Part shown: positions 7,744 through 15,170 of the stretch, piece after piece
Position numbering within the stretch: the first letter of the stretch is position 1
Layout: each line of letters begins with the position of its first letter
Source: WLMZ01 sp039920665
GTDB lineage: Bacteria > Actinomycetota > Acidimicrobiia > Acidimicrobiales > Ilumatobacteraceae
Assembly: GCA_039920665.1 (NCBI GenBank)
Contig: JBDSDH010000027.1
Span: 1 to 64,000, forward strand
Direction: 5' to 3'
DNA length: 64,000 bases
Notes under the pieces: generated by a model
Seen by the model: only the letters and a program-made list of their open reading frames with translations
What the model was told of the DNA's origin: nothing
Database searches by the model: none
Position numbers and translations under genes: made by a program

Positions 7744-9057
7744 ATGAGCACCGCCTCCGACCCGCTACACGCCCTGTACCTCGACGAAGCCGATGTCCGC
7801 GGTGAATTGACCCGTACCTTCGATGTCTGCACCGACTGTCGACGGTGCGTCTCGTTGTGCGCGTCGTTCCCGACCCTGTTCGCATTGGTCGATCCAATCG
7901 CCGATCACGACGCGGGGCGGCTGTCACCCTCGCAACAAAACGAAATCGTCGACGCCTGCCATCACTGCTCGCTCTGTGTGATCGGATGCCCGGCCGGCGC
8001 CGGCCTGGTCGAGCAACCGATCGACGTACCCCGGCTGATGCTGCGCGCCAAGGCGATGATGCTCGCCGCCGACCAGGTGGGTGTGGGGGAACGGATCTCG
8101 ACCCAGTTCATCGCCCACCCCGATCTCGTCGGCCGGATCGCCAGCGCGACCGCTCCGACCGCCAACCGTCTGCTGGCTGCGAAGCCTCGCCGAGTGGTGC
8201 GCACGATCATCGCCAAGACCACGGGACTCAGCCGGACCCGCCAATTGCCTTCGTTCAGCGAGCAACGGTTCTCGACGTGGTTCAAGCGCCGGCCCAAGGT
8301 CCGGATCGGCAAGCGTCAGGGCAAGGTGAGCCTGTTCCCGACGTGTCTCGTCGAATATCAACAGCCCGCAATCGGTCACGACCTGGTCAAGGTCTATGAG
8401 CGCAATGGAGTCGAGGTCTCGCTCAGCGCCGGACGGTGTTGCGGCGCCCCATGGCTGCACAGTGGCGATGTCGCCCACTTCACGAAAGTCGCCGAGGAGA
8501 ACATCGCGATCCTCGCCGCCGAAATCCGCAAGGGCAACGACATCGTGGTCCCGCAGCCGACGTGCGGGCTCGTGCTCAAGCAGGACTACATCCACTACGT
8601 GCTCGGGTCCGATGCCGAACTGGTGGCCGAGCACACCTTCGACGCGGCTGAATATCTGATGAACCTGCACCGATCGGGTGACTCGCGACTCGATACGTCC
8701 TTCGACGGTCAGGTGCCCACCACCATCACCTATCACGCGCCTTGTCACCTGCGAGCCCAGCGAATCGGGTTGAAGAGCCGCGACCTGATGCGGTTGACCG
8801 GCGCCACGATCCGACTCGTCCAACAGTGCAGCGGGGTCGACGGTCTCGTCGGCCTGCGCGGATCTGCAGATGCGCTTGCCACCCCGATCGGCGCGAAACT
8901 GGGCGTCGAGATCCAGCGGTTCGCGTCCGATGCGATCGCCGGTGATTGTCACTTGTCGAACATCGTGATCACCGAACGAACCGGTCGGATTCCGCAACAC
9001 CCACTGCAGATCATCGCCCGCGCCTACGGCATCGCCGAAGAAGAGCCCACACGCTGA
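7744..9057 (+). CDS. GlpC-like (Fe-S) binding oxidoreductase subunit
   Basis: A 437-residue protein with two [4Fe-4S] motifs, C29-C32-C35-C39 and C72-C75-C78-C82, followed by two cysteine-rich CCG-type domains. The first CCG motif is intact (GRCCGAPWLHSG). In the second the expected CCG is replaced by QQCSGVDG, so cofactor binding there may differ. The architecture matches GlpC and heterodisulfide-reductase subunit D, which pass electrons from a flavoprotein to the quinone pool. The divergent neighbours glpD and the AGPS-like oxidase are the obvious electron donors. TACCGT 11 nt before the ATG is a candidate -10. Confidence 0.82.
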   Translation: MSTASDPLHALYLDEADVRGELTRTFDVCTDCRRCVSLCASFPTLFALVDPIADHDAGRLSPSQQNEIVDACHHCSLCVIGCPAGAGLVEQPIDVPRLMLRAKAMMLAADQVGVGERISTQFIAHPDLVGRIASATAPTANRLLAAKPRRVVRTIIAKTTGLSRTRQLPSFSEQRFSTWFKRRPKVRIGKRQGKVSLFPTCLVEYQQPAIGHDLVKVYERNGVEVSLSAGRCCGAPWLHSGDVAHFTKVAEENIAILAAEIRKGNDIVVPQPTCGLVLKQDYIHYVLGSDAELVAEHTFDAAEYLMNLHRSGDSRLDTSFDGQVPTTITYHAPCHLRAQRIGLKSRDLMRLTGATIRLVQQCSGVDGLVGLRGSADALATPIGAKLGVEIQRFASDAIAGDCHLSNIVITERTGRIPQHPLQIIARAYGIAEEEPTR

Positions 9058-9148
9058 TTCGAGGCTGCGCACCGGGAGTTCTGATTGTGCCGATCATCAA
9101 CGGTCGGGCCCGCGGTTTCGGAGCGCAACCAGTCATGCAAGGCCCGGT

Positions 9149-9164
9149 GGACGATCGATCGTCC
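9149..9164. promoter_or_regulatory. 16-bp perfect palindrome before the propeller gene
   Basis: GGACGATCGATCGTCC is its own reverse complement. It overlaps the start of the AAGGGGGA ribosome-binding site of the next gene, so it could be an operator or a small hairpin. One 16-bp palindrome per window is expected by chance; only its position makes it notable. Confidence 0.3.
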
Positions 9165-9175
9165 AAGGGGGATGT

Positions 9176-10603
9176 ATGCGGCAGTTCAAGTTGGTTCATG
9201 TCGGGGTAACGGCAGCGTTGTGTACCGCGACGGTTGCAGGCTTCGGGCTCGCGCGGTCTGCGGGTGCGGCGGGGGATGGGACAGCATCTGTGTTGATTCC
9301 GATCACGCCGTGCCGGTTGATCGACACTCGCTCGGGTTCGGACAACGTAGGTGCTCGTTCGGTGCCGATCGGTGCGGGCGAAGCGGCAACGTTTGCGGTG
9401 TGGGGCACGAATGGCAATTGTGTGATTCCGAGTTCGGCGACGGGGATCGCAGCGAACGCGACCGCTGTGAACCCGACGCTGTCGTCGTATGTGACGTTTT
9501 ATCCGGCTGATGCGAATCCTCGGCCGACTGCGTCGAACCTCAACTTCGTCGCCGGTGCTCCGCCGACACCGAATCAGGTCACGGTCGGGTTATCGGCTGC
9601 AGGGGCGATCGGCGTCTTCAACAATGGGGGGACGGTCGATCTGATCGTTGACATCGTCGGCTATTACCAGGCTGCCGCTGCGGGTGGACCTGGTCCACAA
9701 GGTCCGCAGGGCGCGCAGGGGCCGAGCGGCCCGGTGAACCGGATCAGCGATCAACAGATCGCGTTGTTGCGCTGGGACCAGGACCCCGGCCGTGCGGGGA
9801 CCTTCCCGACCGGCAGCAACCCGATTCGGGTTGCTGCCGACGGGACCAACATCTGGATCACCAACACCAGCTCGAACACCGTGTCGAAGATGAATCCGGC
9901 CACCGGCACCAAGGTTGACTATCCGACCGGCAGCGGCCCGTTCGGGGTGGCTTATGACGGAACCGACATCTGGGTCACGAATGCAGGGTCGAACACCGTG
10001 TGGAAGATGAATCCGGCCACCGGCCCCAAGGTCGACTACCCGACCGGCATCACCCCGCGAGCGGTGGCCTACGACGGTAGCAACATCTGGGTGGTCAACT
10101 ACGCGTCGAACTCGGTGTCGAAGATGAACCCTGCGACCGGCACCAGAATCGACTATCCGACCGGCATCTCGCCGTACGGGGTGGCCTACGACGGCACCTC
10201 CATCTGGGTCACCAACTACGGCTCGAGCTCGGTGTCGATGATCAATCCGGGCAACGGCACCAAAGTCGATTATCCGACAGGAAACGGCCCGGTTTCAATT
10301 GCTTACGACGGAACCAACATCTGGGTTGTCAACTACGCGTCGAACTCGGTTTCGAAGATGAACCCGGCCACCGGTGTCAAAGTCGACTATCCAACCGGCA
10401 ATTCGCCGTACGGTGTGGCCTACGACGGTACCTCCATCTGGGTCACCAACTTCGGCTCGAACACGGTGTCGAAGATGAACCCGGCCACCGGCACCAAGCT
10501 CGACATTCCGACCGGCAGCTTTCCACAAGGGGCGACATACGACGGAACCAACATCTGGGTCACCAACTACGGCTCGAACACCGTATCCAAACTGATTCCG
10601 TAG
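9176..10603 (+). CDS. Secreted protein: beta domain, collagen-like linker, seven-repeat propeller
   Basis: The 475-residue product has a Sec-type signal peptide (about residues 1-32). Residues about 35-165 form a domain starting LIPITPCRLIDTRSG, seen in secreted proteins of this bacterial group. A Gly-Pro-Gln collagen-like linker (about 170-186) follows. Residues about 215-475 hold seven 39-residue repeats built on GVAYDGT-IWVTN-SNTVSKMNPATG-KVDYPTG, the pattern of a YVTN/NHL-type beta-propeller. Seven units would close a seven-bladed ring. No catalytic motif is visible; surface binding or adhesion is the likeliest role. It stands alone, with its own AAGGGGGA ribosome-binding site. Confidence 0.8.
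   Translation: MRQFKLVHVGVTAALCTATVAGFGLARSAGAAGDGTASVLIPITPCRLIDTRSGSDNVGARSVPIGAGEAATFAVWGTNGNCVIPSSATGIAANATAVNPTLSSYVTFYPADANPRPTASNLNFVAGAPPTPNQVTVGLSAAGAIGVFNNGGTVDLIVDIVGYYQAAAAGGPGPQGPQGAQGPSGPVNRISDQQIALLRWDQDPGRAGTFPTGSNPIRVAADGTNIWITNTSSNTVSKMNPATGTKVDYPTGSGPFGVAYDGTDIWVTNAGSNTVWKMNPATGPKVDYPTGITPRAVAYDGSNIWVVNYASNSVSKMNPATGTRIDYPTGISPYGVAYDGTSIWVTNYGSSSVSMINPGNGTKVDYPTGNGPVSIAYDGTNIWVVNYASNSVSKMNPATGVKVDYPTGNSPYGVAYDGTSIWVTNFGSNTVSKMNPATGTKLDIPTGSFPQGATYDGTNIWVTNYGSNTVSKLIP
9818..10600 (+). repeat. Seven tandem 117-bp coding repeats
   Basis: Each unit encodes one 39-residue propeller blade. The last unit is shortened after SNTVSKLIP. Units 3 and 5 share IWVVNYASNSVSKMNP while units 4 and 6 share SPYGVAYDGTSIWVTN, hinting at a duplicated two-unit block. 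Confidence 0.85.
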
Positions 10604-10856
10604 CGGCGGATGTGGCCGGCCAGGGAATGCACCCCGAGATGGTGAGCCCGATCATCGGAGCGATTCAATTCATGTGGCAACGCGAACACGCTTCGTGGAG
10701 CACGTGTGGACGACCTTGACGATGTCGGACAAGGTTCCACAAAAATCGAAATTGCCTCTGGTCAAAAGTTTCGGCACCACCTATGTTGATGCCTGTCGAC
10801 GAAGTGGGGACCGAGTCGATCTGGTTGGGCGACCAGCCGGGACCACATCACTACAG

Positions 10857-11132
10857 ATGAATCACTACGTTTGGAAATGGACTGGGGCGATCGTGTCGGC
10901 CAACCCAATTGTGTGGCGGGAACTCGGGGCCTGCCGCGGTCTCGAACCGGGGATGTTCTACCCGGATGACGAAGACGACGCACCCGCGGCAAAGTCGGTG
11001 TGTCAGCAATGCGCGGTACGGATCGCGTGTCTCGAACACGCGCTGTCCTCGCGCGAAAAGCAGGGCGTCTGGGGAGGCGCAACGGAACGAGAGCGACGAC
11101 GGATGATCCGCCAGCGCCGTCGTACCGCATAG
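10857..11132 (+). CDS. WhiB-family Fe-S transcriptional regulator
   Basis: A 91-residue WhiB-like protein. Four cysteines (C26, C49, C52, C58 in the pattern C-Xn-C-X2-C-X5-C) bind a [4Fe-4S] or NO-sensitive cluster. They are followed by the turn GVWGG and a basic C-terminal tail (ERERRRMIRQRRR) that contacts DNA beside sigma region 4. The start is uncertain: the ATG at 10857 or a GTG at 10893, which has GGGGCGA before it, fit the family's usual length better than the upstream ATG at 10674. The 250 bp before it is unusually AT-rich and probably holds the promoter; no clear -10/-35 pair was found there. Confidence 0.88.
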   Translation: MNHYVWKWTGAIVSANPIVWRELGACRGLEPGMFYPDDEDDAPAAKSVCQQCAVRIACLEHALSSREKQGVWGGATERERRRMIRQRRRTA

Positions 11133-11181
11133 CGGCCTCGGTGCCAGCGGTTATCAATACGTTCGAGAACACGCCAGCCCC

Positions 11182-11187
11182 TAGTCT
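11182..11187 (+). promoter_or_regulatory. -10 box of trpD, leaderless type
   Basis: TAGTCT lies 6 nt before the GTG start of trpD, with no ribosome-binding site between them. Confidence 0.45.
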
Positions 11188-11193
11188 GGCGAC

Positions 11194-12258
11194 GTGTCGC
11201 ATTTCGAAGATCTCGGTGGCTGGCCCGCGCTGTTGACGCAGTTGCTCGACGGACGGGATCTGTCTGCCGCAGATGCCCGTGAGGCGATGTCGACAATCCT
11301 GGCCGGCGAGGCAACACCAGCGCAGCTGATCGGGTTCGTGGTCGCGCTGCGGGCCAAGGGCGAGACGGGTGAGGAATTGTCCGGTCTGCTCGACGCAGTG
11401 CTCGAGGCTGCGGCGATCGTGCCGCTCACCGATGCCCAGCGCGATTCGGCGATCGACATCGTCGGCACGGGCGGCGACCGGAGCCACTCGATCAACGTCT
11501 CGACGATGTCAGCCATCGTCGCAGCCGGCGCCGGGGTCACCGTCTGCAAACACGGCGCCCGCGGGGCATCGTCGAAAAGTGGTGCAGCCGACACGCTCGA
11601 GGCGCTCGGGGTGGTCATCGATCTCCCCGCTGCGGGCGTCATGCAATGCATCGACCAGGTAGGAATCGGGTTCTGTCTCGCAACGACGTTTCACCCGTCG
11701 TTCCGTTTCGCGGGCCCGTCACGCCGCGAGATCGGAATCCCCACCGTGTTCAACCTGCTGGGACCGATGGCCAATCCGGGTCGGGTCCGACGCCAGTTGA
11801 TCGGCGTCGCCAATCCAGCCGTTGCCTCCCGGATGCTCGCTTCGCTGCGGATCCACGGCTCGGTCAAGGCCTGGGTGGTTCACGGCAGCGGGCTCGACGA
11901 ACTCACCACCACTGGTCCATCCACCGTGTTGTCGCTGAACAACGGCGAGGTCACCACGTTCGAGGTCGACCCGATCGCGCTCGGATTGGCCCCGGCAATC
12001 GCCGAGGAACTGACAGGAGGTTCCGCAGAGGACAACGCCGAATCTGCTCGGCGCGTGTTCGACGGAGCAACCGGGCCCCACCGCGACATCGTGCTGCTCA
12101 ACGCAGGCGCGGCGCTCGTGGTCGCCGGCGTCGCCGACCAGATCGAAGACGGGTTGCTGCTCGCAGCGACCGCGATCGACAGCGGCAAGGCAGCGGCGAC
12201 CCTCCAGGCGCTGATCGACGTGTCCCAGCGGGCCGCCGCCGAACTCGCCGCATCGTGA
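11194..12258 (+). CDS. trpD: Anthranilate phosphoribosyltransferase
   Basis: A 354-residue enzyme of tryptophan synthesis transferring the phosphoribosyl group of PRPP to anthranilate. The PRPP-binding GTGGD lies at residues 91-95, followed by INVSTMSAIVAAGAG and KHGARGASSKSGAADTLEALG. The family usually has KHGNRAASS, so Asn is replaced by Ala here, a modest variation. The length fits the family. No other trp gene is adjacent: the next gene is thrB, coupled through a GTGA overlap. The GTG start is supported by the TAGTCT box 6 nt upstream. Confidence 0.95.
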   Translation: MSHFEDLGGWPALLTQLLDGRDLSAADAREAMSTILAGEATPAQLIGFVVALRAKGETGEELSGLLDAVLEAAAIVPLTDAQRDSAIDIVGTGGDRSHSINVSTMSAIVAAGAGVTVCKHGARGASSKSGAADTLEALGVVIDLPAAGVMQCIDQVGIGFCLATTFHPSFRFAGPSRREIGIPTVFNLLGPMANPGRVRRQLIGVANPAVASRMLASLRIHGSVKAWVVHGSGLDELTTTGPSTVLSLNNGEVTTFEVDPIALGLAPAIAEELTGGSAEDNAESARRVFDGATGPHRDIVLLNAGAALVVAGVADQIEDGLLLAATAIDSGKAAATLQALIDVSQRAAAELAAS

Positions 12259-13100
12259 TCGCCCGGGTGCCGGCGACGTCGGCGAACATGGGCCCTGGAT
12301 TCGATTCGCTCGGCATGGCCGTGACGCTGTGGGCCGAGCTCGGTGTTGTCGGCGACGACGTGATGCCAGTCGGAGCGCACGTGATCGACGGTCACCATTT
12401 GGCCACGGTGGCGTTCGAACGGGTGGGCGGCCATGGGCAACTGTGGGAGAAGTCGCCGATCCCGATGGGGCGTGGCCTCGGTTACAGCGCAGCAGTACGT
12501 GTCGGTGGGCTGTTGCTCGGATGCGCCCAGCGCGACGATGACGAGCCAGACAGCGATGGAGTGCTCGCCCGCCACGGTGCCGAGGTTCTCGCGGTTGCAA
12601 CCGCACTCGAAGGCCACGCCGACAACGCTGCTCCGGCGCTGCTCGGCGGCGTCGTTGCCAGTGCCGGCGACCGGTCGATTCAGGTCCCGCTGCAGCTCGA
12701 CCCGGCCGTGGTGGTGTGGGTGCCGTCCTTCACCACCAGAACCGACCAGAGTCGTTCGCAGCTCGGCACCACGGTGTCGACAGCGGATGCAGTGTTCAAC
12801 ATCGGCCGCACCGCCTACCTGGTCGCGGCGCTCGCCGCTGGTGATGTCGACGCCCTGCACCATGCGACCCAGGACAGGATCCATCAACCGTCGCGTTTCG
12901 AAGCGTCACCGGCGTCCTTGGCAGCGCACGACGCTGCGATTGCTGCCGGCGCCTGGTGCTCGTGGTTGTCCGGATCCGGCCCGACCGTTGCAGCGCTGTG
13001 CCCGGTCGAACTCGCCGACGAACTCGCCGCCGCGCTGCCGACCGATGGGCACACCAAGGTCCTGCGGATCGACTTCGGCGGCGCCAGCCTCGAGTTCTGA
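12255..13100 (+). CDS. thrB: Homoserine kinase (GHMP family)
   Basis: A 281-residue kinase phosphorylating homoserine in threonine synthesis. The N-terminus ARVPATSANMGPGFDSLGMA is the ThrB signature. The ATP-binding glycine-rich loop reads PMGRGLGYSAA, where the usual GLGSSAA has Tyr in place of the first Ser. Near the C-terminus GAWCSWLSGSGPTVAALC matches GHMP motif 3. The GTG at 12255 overlaps the trpD stop, so translation is coupled. A longer frame from 11646 exists but overlaps trpD and was not used. No thrC or hom gene is adjacent. Confidence 0.9.
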   Translation: MIARVPATSANMGPGFDSLGMAVTLWAELGVVGDDVMPVGAHVIDGHHLATVAFERVGGHGQLWEKSPIPMGRGLGYSAAVRVGGLLLGCAQRDDDEPDSDGVLARHGAEVLAVATALEGHADNAAPALLGGVVASAGDRSIQVPLQLDPAVVVWVPSFTTRTDQSRSQLGTTVSTADAVFNIGRTAYLVAALAAGDVDALHHATQDRIHQPSRFEASPASLAAHDAAIAAGAWCSWLSGSGPTVAALCPVELADELAAALPTDGHTKVLRIDFGGASLEF

Positions 13101-13156
13101 CCCGTCGCTGCGGCTCGAGGTCGACGGATTGGGTCGATCAGGAAGATCGGGTTCTG

Positions 13157-13285
13157 TCAGGGGCAGCCGATGTCGTGCAGCGTCGCACATGGCGGGCACA
13201 GTCTGGCCGGGCCATCGGACGTGCTCCAGCTCCGGGCGTTGGGGATTCCGCACGCCTGGCACGCTGTCGACTCGACGGGACGCAT
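13157..13285 (-). CDS. Possible small zinc-ribbon protein
   Basis: A 42-codon minus-strand frame encodes two CXXC pairs (CQAC near residue 9 and CPPC near residue 33) separated by about 20 residues, the layout of a zinc ribbon, and ends HDIGCP. Codon third positions are mostly G or C, as in real genes nearby. It lies downstream of the exonuclease/GIY-YIG gene on the same strand and converges with thrB. An ATG at 13324 would add 13 residues. No known family was recognised, and it may be chance. Confidence 0.3.
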   Translation of the reverse strand: MRPVESTACQACGIPNARSWSTSDGPARLCPPCATLHDIGCP

Positions 13286-13343
13286 GGTTGCTGCTCGAGG
13301 CGCAGCGGTGGACATCGATTCCATCGGTGCGACCGTAGCAAGC

Positions 13344-15044
13344 TCACGCCGCAGTGGACGTGAGCGTGTCGGCCGGCTCGGCAAGGGAGCGAACCGACGA
13401 GCGCGTGGCGTCGAACGACGGCAAGGATTCACGTGGGTGCGACCATTCGCCGCTGCATGACAACAGTTCGATCCGGTGACTGTTGGAGTCGATGAAACGG
13501 GCGAGGCACAACGTCTCGTCTGCCGCTTCACGCGGCAAGGGCAGCCGCAGGTCGGCCATCGCCGGCGGCGGTATCGGCAACCCGATCGGCAGCGTGCCGT
13601 CTCGCCGGGCGCTGGCGAGCCGTCCGTGGTCCAGCTCGAAGAGGATGTCGCCGACCCGAAATTCGACCTGCTGGGCCTGACGGAGGTGGTCGAGCATGCG
13701 TTGTCGACGAATGGCTCCGGCGAGCGCCTGGGCTCGGTCTCGGACAGCGGCGGCCTCTTCGAATCGATGGGCCCGGGCGAGACCGAGCATCCGTTCGCGC
13801 AGTGGAGCGAGCAGGACCTGCGGTTCGTTACCGAGGCCGCGTCGCACCATGTCGACGGCGAGCGAGTAACGAGTCGGATCAGCCGTGCCCGAGCACGGAC
13901 AGGCAGCCACACCGAGTTGGGCTGCGGTGCACTCCGCGGCGTTCGGGGGAGCGACGTACGTGCGGCCCAGTCGAGCCGTACACCGGCGCAGCGGCACCAC
14001 GGATTGGATCGCCTCGATCACCAGGTTGGCCATCGTCCGTGACGGCAGCGGGCCAAGATGCAGACCGGTCGGCTTGGGGTCCTTGGTGATCGCCAGCCGT
14101 GGCCATGATTCGTCGGTCGACAGGCGGACGAAGCAGTACTTGTTCCATGTGGTGCCCTGCTTGTTGTACCGCGGATTGAGCTGGTGCAGGTAGCGCAGTT
14201 CGAGGACGCCGGCAGTGAGCGGGTCGGTGGTCTCGACGTGGCTGATCCGTTGGGCTTCGCGCAGCATCGGCCCGATCTTGCGTCGGTCTTCGCTGCCGAA
14301 GTAGCTGCGGACGCGTTGGCGGAGGTTGGTGGCCTTGCCGACGTACAGCACCTCGCCACGAGCATCGTGGAACAGGTAGACGCCGGGCGAACGCGGCAGA
14401 TGATTGGTGAGCTTGAGCTTGGCAACCTGGGGATGGCCACCGATCTTGGGCAGCACCTGCAGGTCGTCAAGGCCCAGCACGCCGAAGTTGGCGGCTCGCT
14501 CGAGCAGCAGGTGGAGCAGATCGGCGGTGGCGAGCGCGTCGTCGAGCGCTCGATGGCTGGGCTGGTGATCGAGCCGGAACCGGGCCGACAGGGTGCCGAG
14601 CCGACAGTCGGGGACCTCGTCGCGGACGAGTCGGCGGGCGAGCGCCAGTGTGTCGATGGTGGTGTTGGCGAGCGCCGGACGCTTCGAGCGGATGAGCGCA
14701 GCATTGAGGAATCCGATGTCGAACCGAACGTTGTGGCCCACGATGACACTGTCGCGGCAGAACTCGAGCAGCGATGGCAGCACCTGCTCGATCCGGGGCG
14801 CAGGGAGCACCAGGCAATCGGAGATGCCGGTCAAGATCGTGATCGATGGTGGAATCGCCCGGCCGGGATTGACGAGGGTCTGGAACGTGCCGAGATTGAC
14901 CCCACCGCGCATCTTGATCGCGCCGATCTCGGTGATGGTGTCGTTGTTGCGATCGCCGCCGGTGGTCTCGAGATCGAGGATGCAGAACGTGACATCACAG
15001 AGCGGCGTGCCAAGATCATCGAACGTACGTTGCATCCGAGTCAT
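13344..15044 (-). CDS. DEDDh exonuclease fused to a UvrC-like GIY-YIG nuclease
   Basis: A 566-residue repair protein. Residues about 18-185 are a DnaQ-type 3'-5' exonuclease, with FCILDLETTGG (D-x-E), GHNVRFDIGFL and HRALDDALAT (His and last Asp). A GIY-YIG endonuclease domain follows, reading SPGVYLFHDARGEVLYVGKA and KATNLRQRVRSYF, then a UVR-like helix AHRFEEAAAVRDRAQAL. The UvrC C-terminal nuclease is absent, so it resembles Cho plus a proofreading exonuclease and should incise or trim DNA at lesions. Two LexA-like boxes lie at its start. ATG 15044 was chosen; a second ATG nine bases on would also work. Confidence 0.88.
   Translation of the reverse strand: MTRMQRTFDDLGTPLCDVTFCILDLETTGGDRNNDTITEIGAIKMRGGVNLGTFQTLVNPGRAIPPSITILTGISDCLVLPAPRIEQVLPSLLEFCRDSVIVGHNVRFDIGFLNAALIRSKRPALANTTIDTLALARRLVRDEVPDCRLGTLSARFRLDHQPSHRALDDALATADLLHLLLERAANFGVLGLDDLQVLPKIGGHPQVAKLKLTNHLPRSPGVYLFHDARGEVLYVGKATNLRQRVRSYFGSEDRRKIGPMLREAQRISHVETTDPLTAGVLELRYLHQLNPRYNKQGTTWNKYCFVRLSTDESWPRLAITKDPKPTGLHLGPLPSRTMANLVIEAIQSVVPLRRCTARLGRTYVAPPNAAECTAAQLGVAACPCSGTADPTRYSLAVDMVRRGLGNEPQVLLAPLRERMLGLARAHRFEEAAAVRDRAQALAGAIRRQRMLDHLRQAQQVEFRVGDILFELDHGRLASARRDGTLPIGLPIPPPAMADLRLPLPREAADETLCLARFIDSNSHRIELLSCSGEWSHPRESLPSFDATRSSVRSLAEPADTLTSTAA
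15019..15034. promoter_or_regulatory. LexA/SOS-like box inside the first codons of the repair gene
   Basis: TCGAACGTACGTTGCA matches the actinobacterial LexA consensus TCGAAC-N4-GTTCGA fully on the left half and in 4 of 6 positions on the right. Confidence 0.4.
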
Positions 15045-15049
15045 GTGAC

Positions 15050-15065
15050 CAGAACATTCGTTCGT
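15050..15065. promoter_or_regulatory. LexA/SOS-like box upstream of the repair gene
   Basis: CAGAACATTCGTTCGT keeps the core GAAC-N4-GTTC. It lies 6-21 nt upstream of the exonuclease/GIY-YIG start, where a bound repressor would block initiation. A third GAACGTTC palindrome without spacer lies at 15072-15079. Confidence 0.55.
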
Positions 15066-15158
15066 TGTCAAGAACGTTCGTTTGCCATCCATGAAATCGG
15101 CTCGCCACCGGCGCTGCCGCAGCCGCAGAGCGTTCCTGGACAGGTCGGGGGCTGCCGG

Positions 15159-15164
15159 TACGAT
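15159..15164 (+). promoter_or_regulatory. -10 box of the NYN gene, leaderless type
   Basis: TACGAT lies 6 nt before the GTG start at 15171. Confidence 0.45.
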
Positions 15165-15170
15165 GGGTGG

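Noticed and set aside
14184..15170. Plus-strand frame extending the NYN gene upstream
   Set aside because: It is antisense to the exonuclease/GIY-YIG gene; the GTG at 15171 has a -10 box at leaderless spacing.
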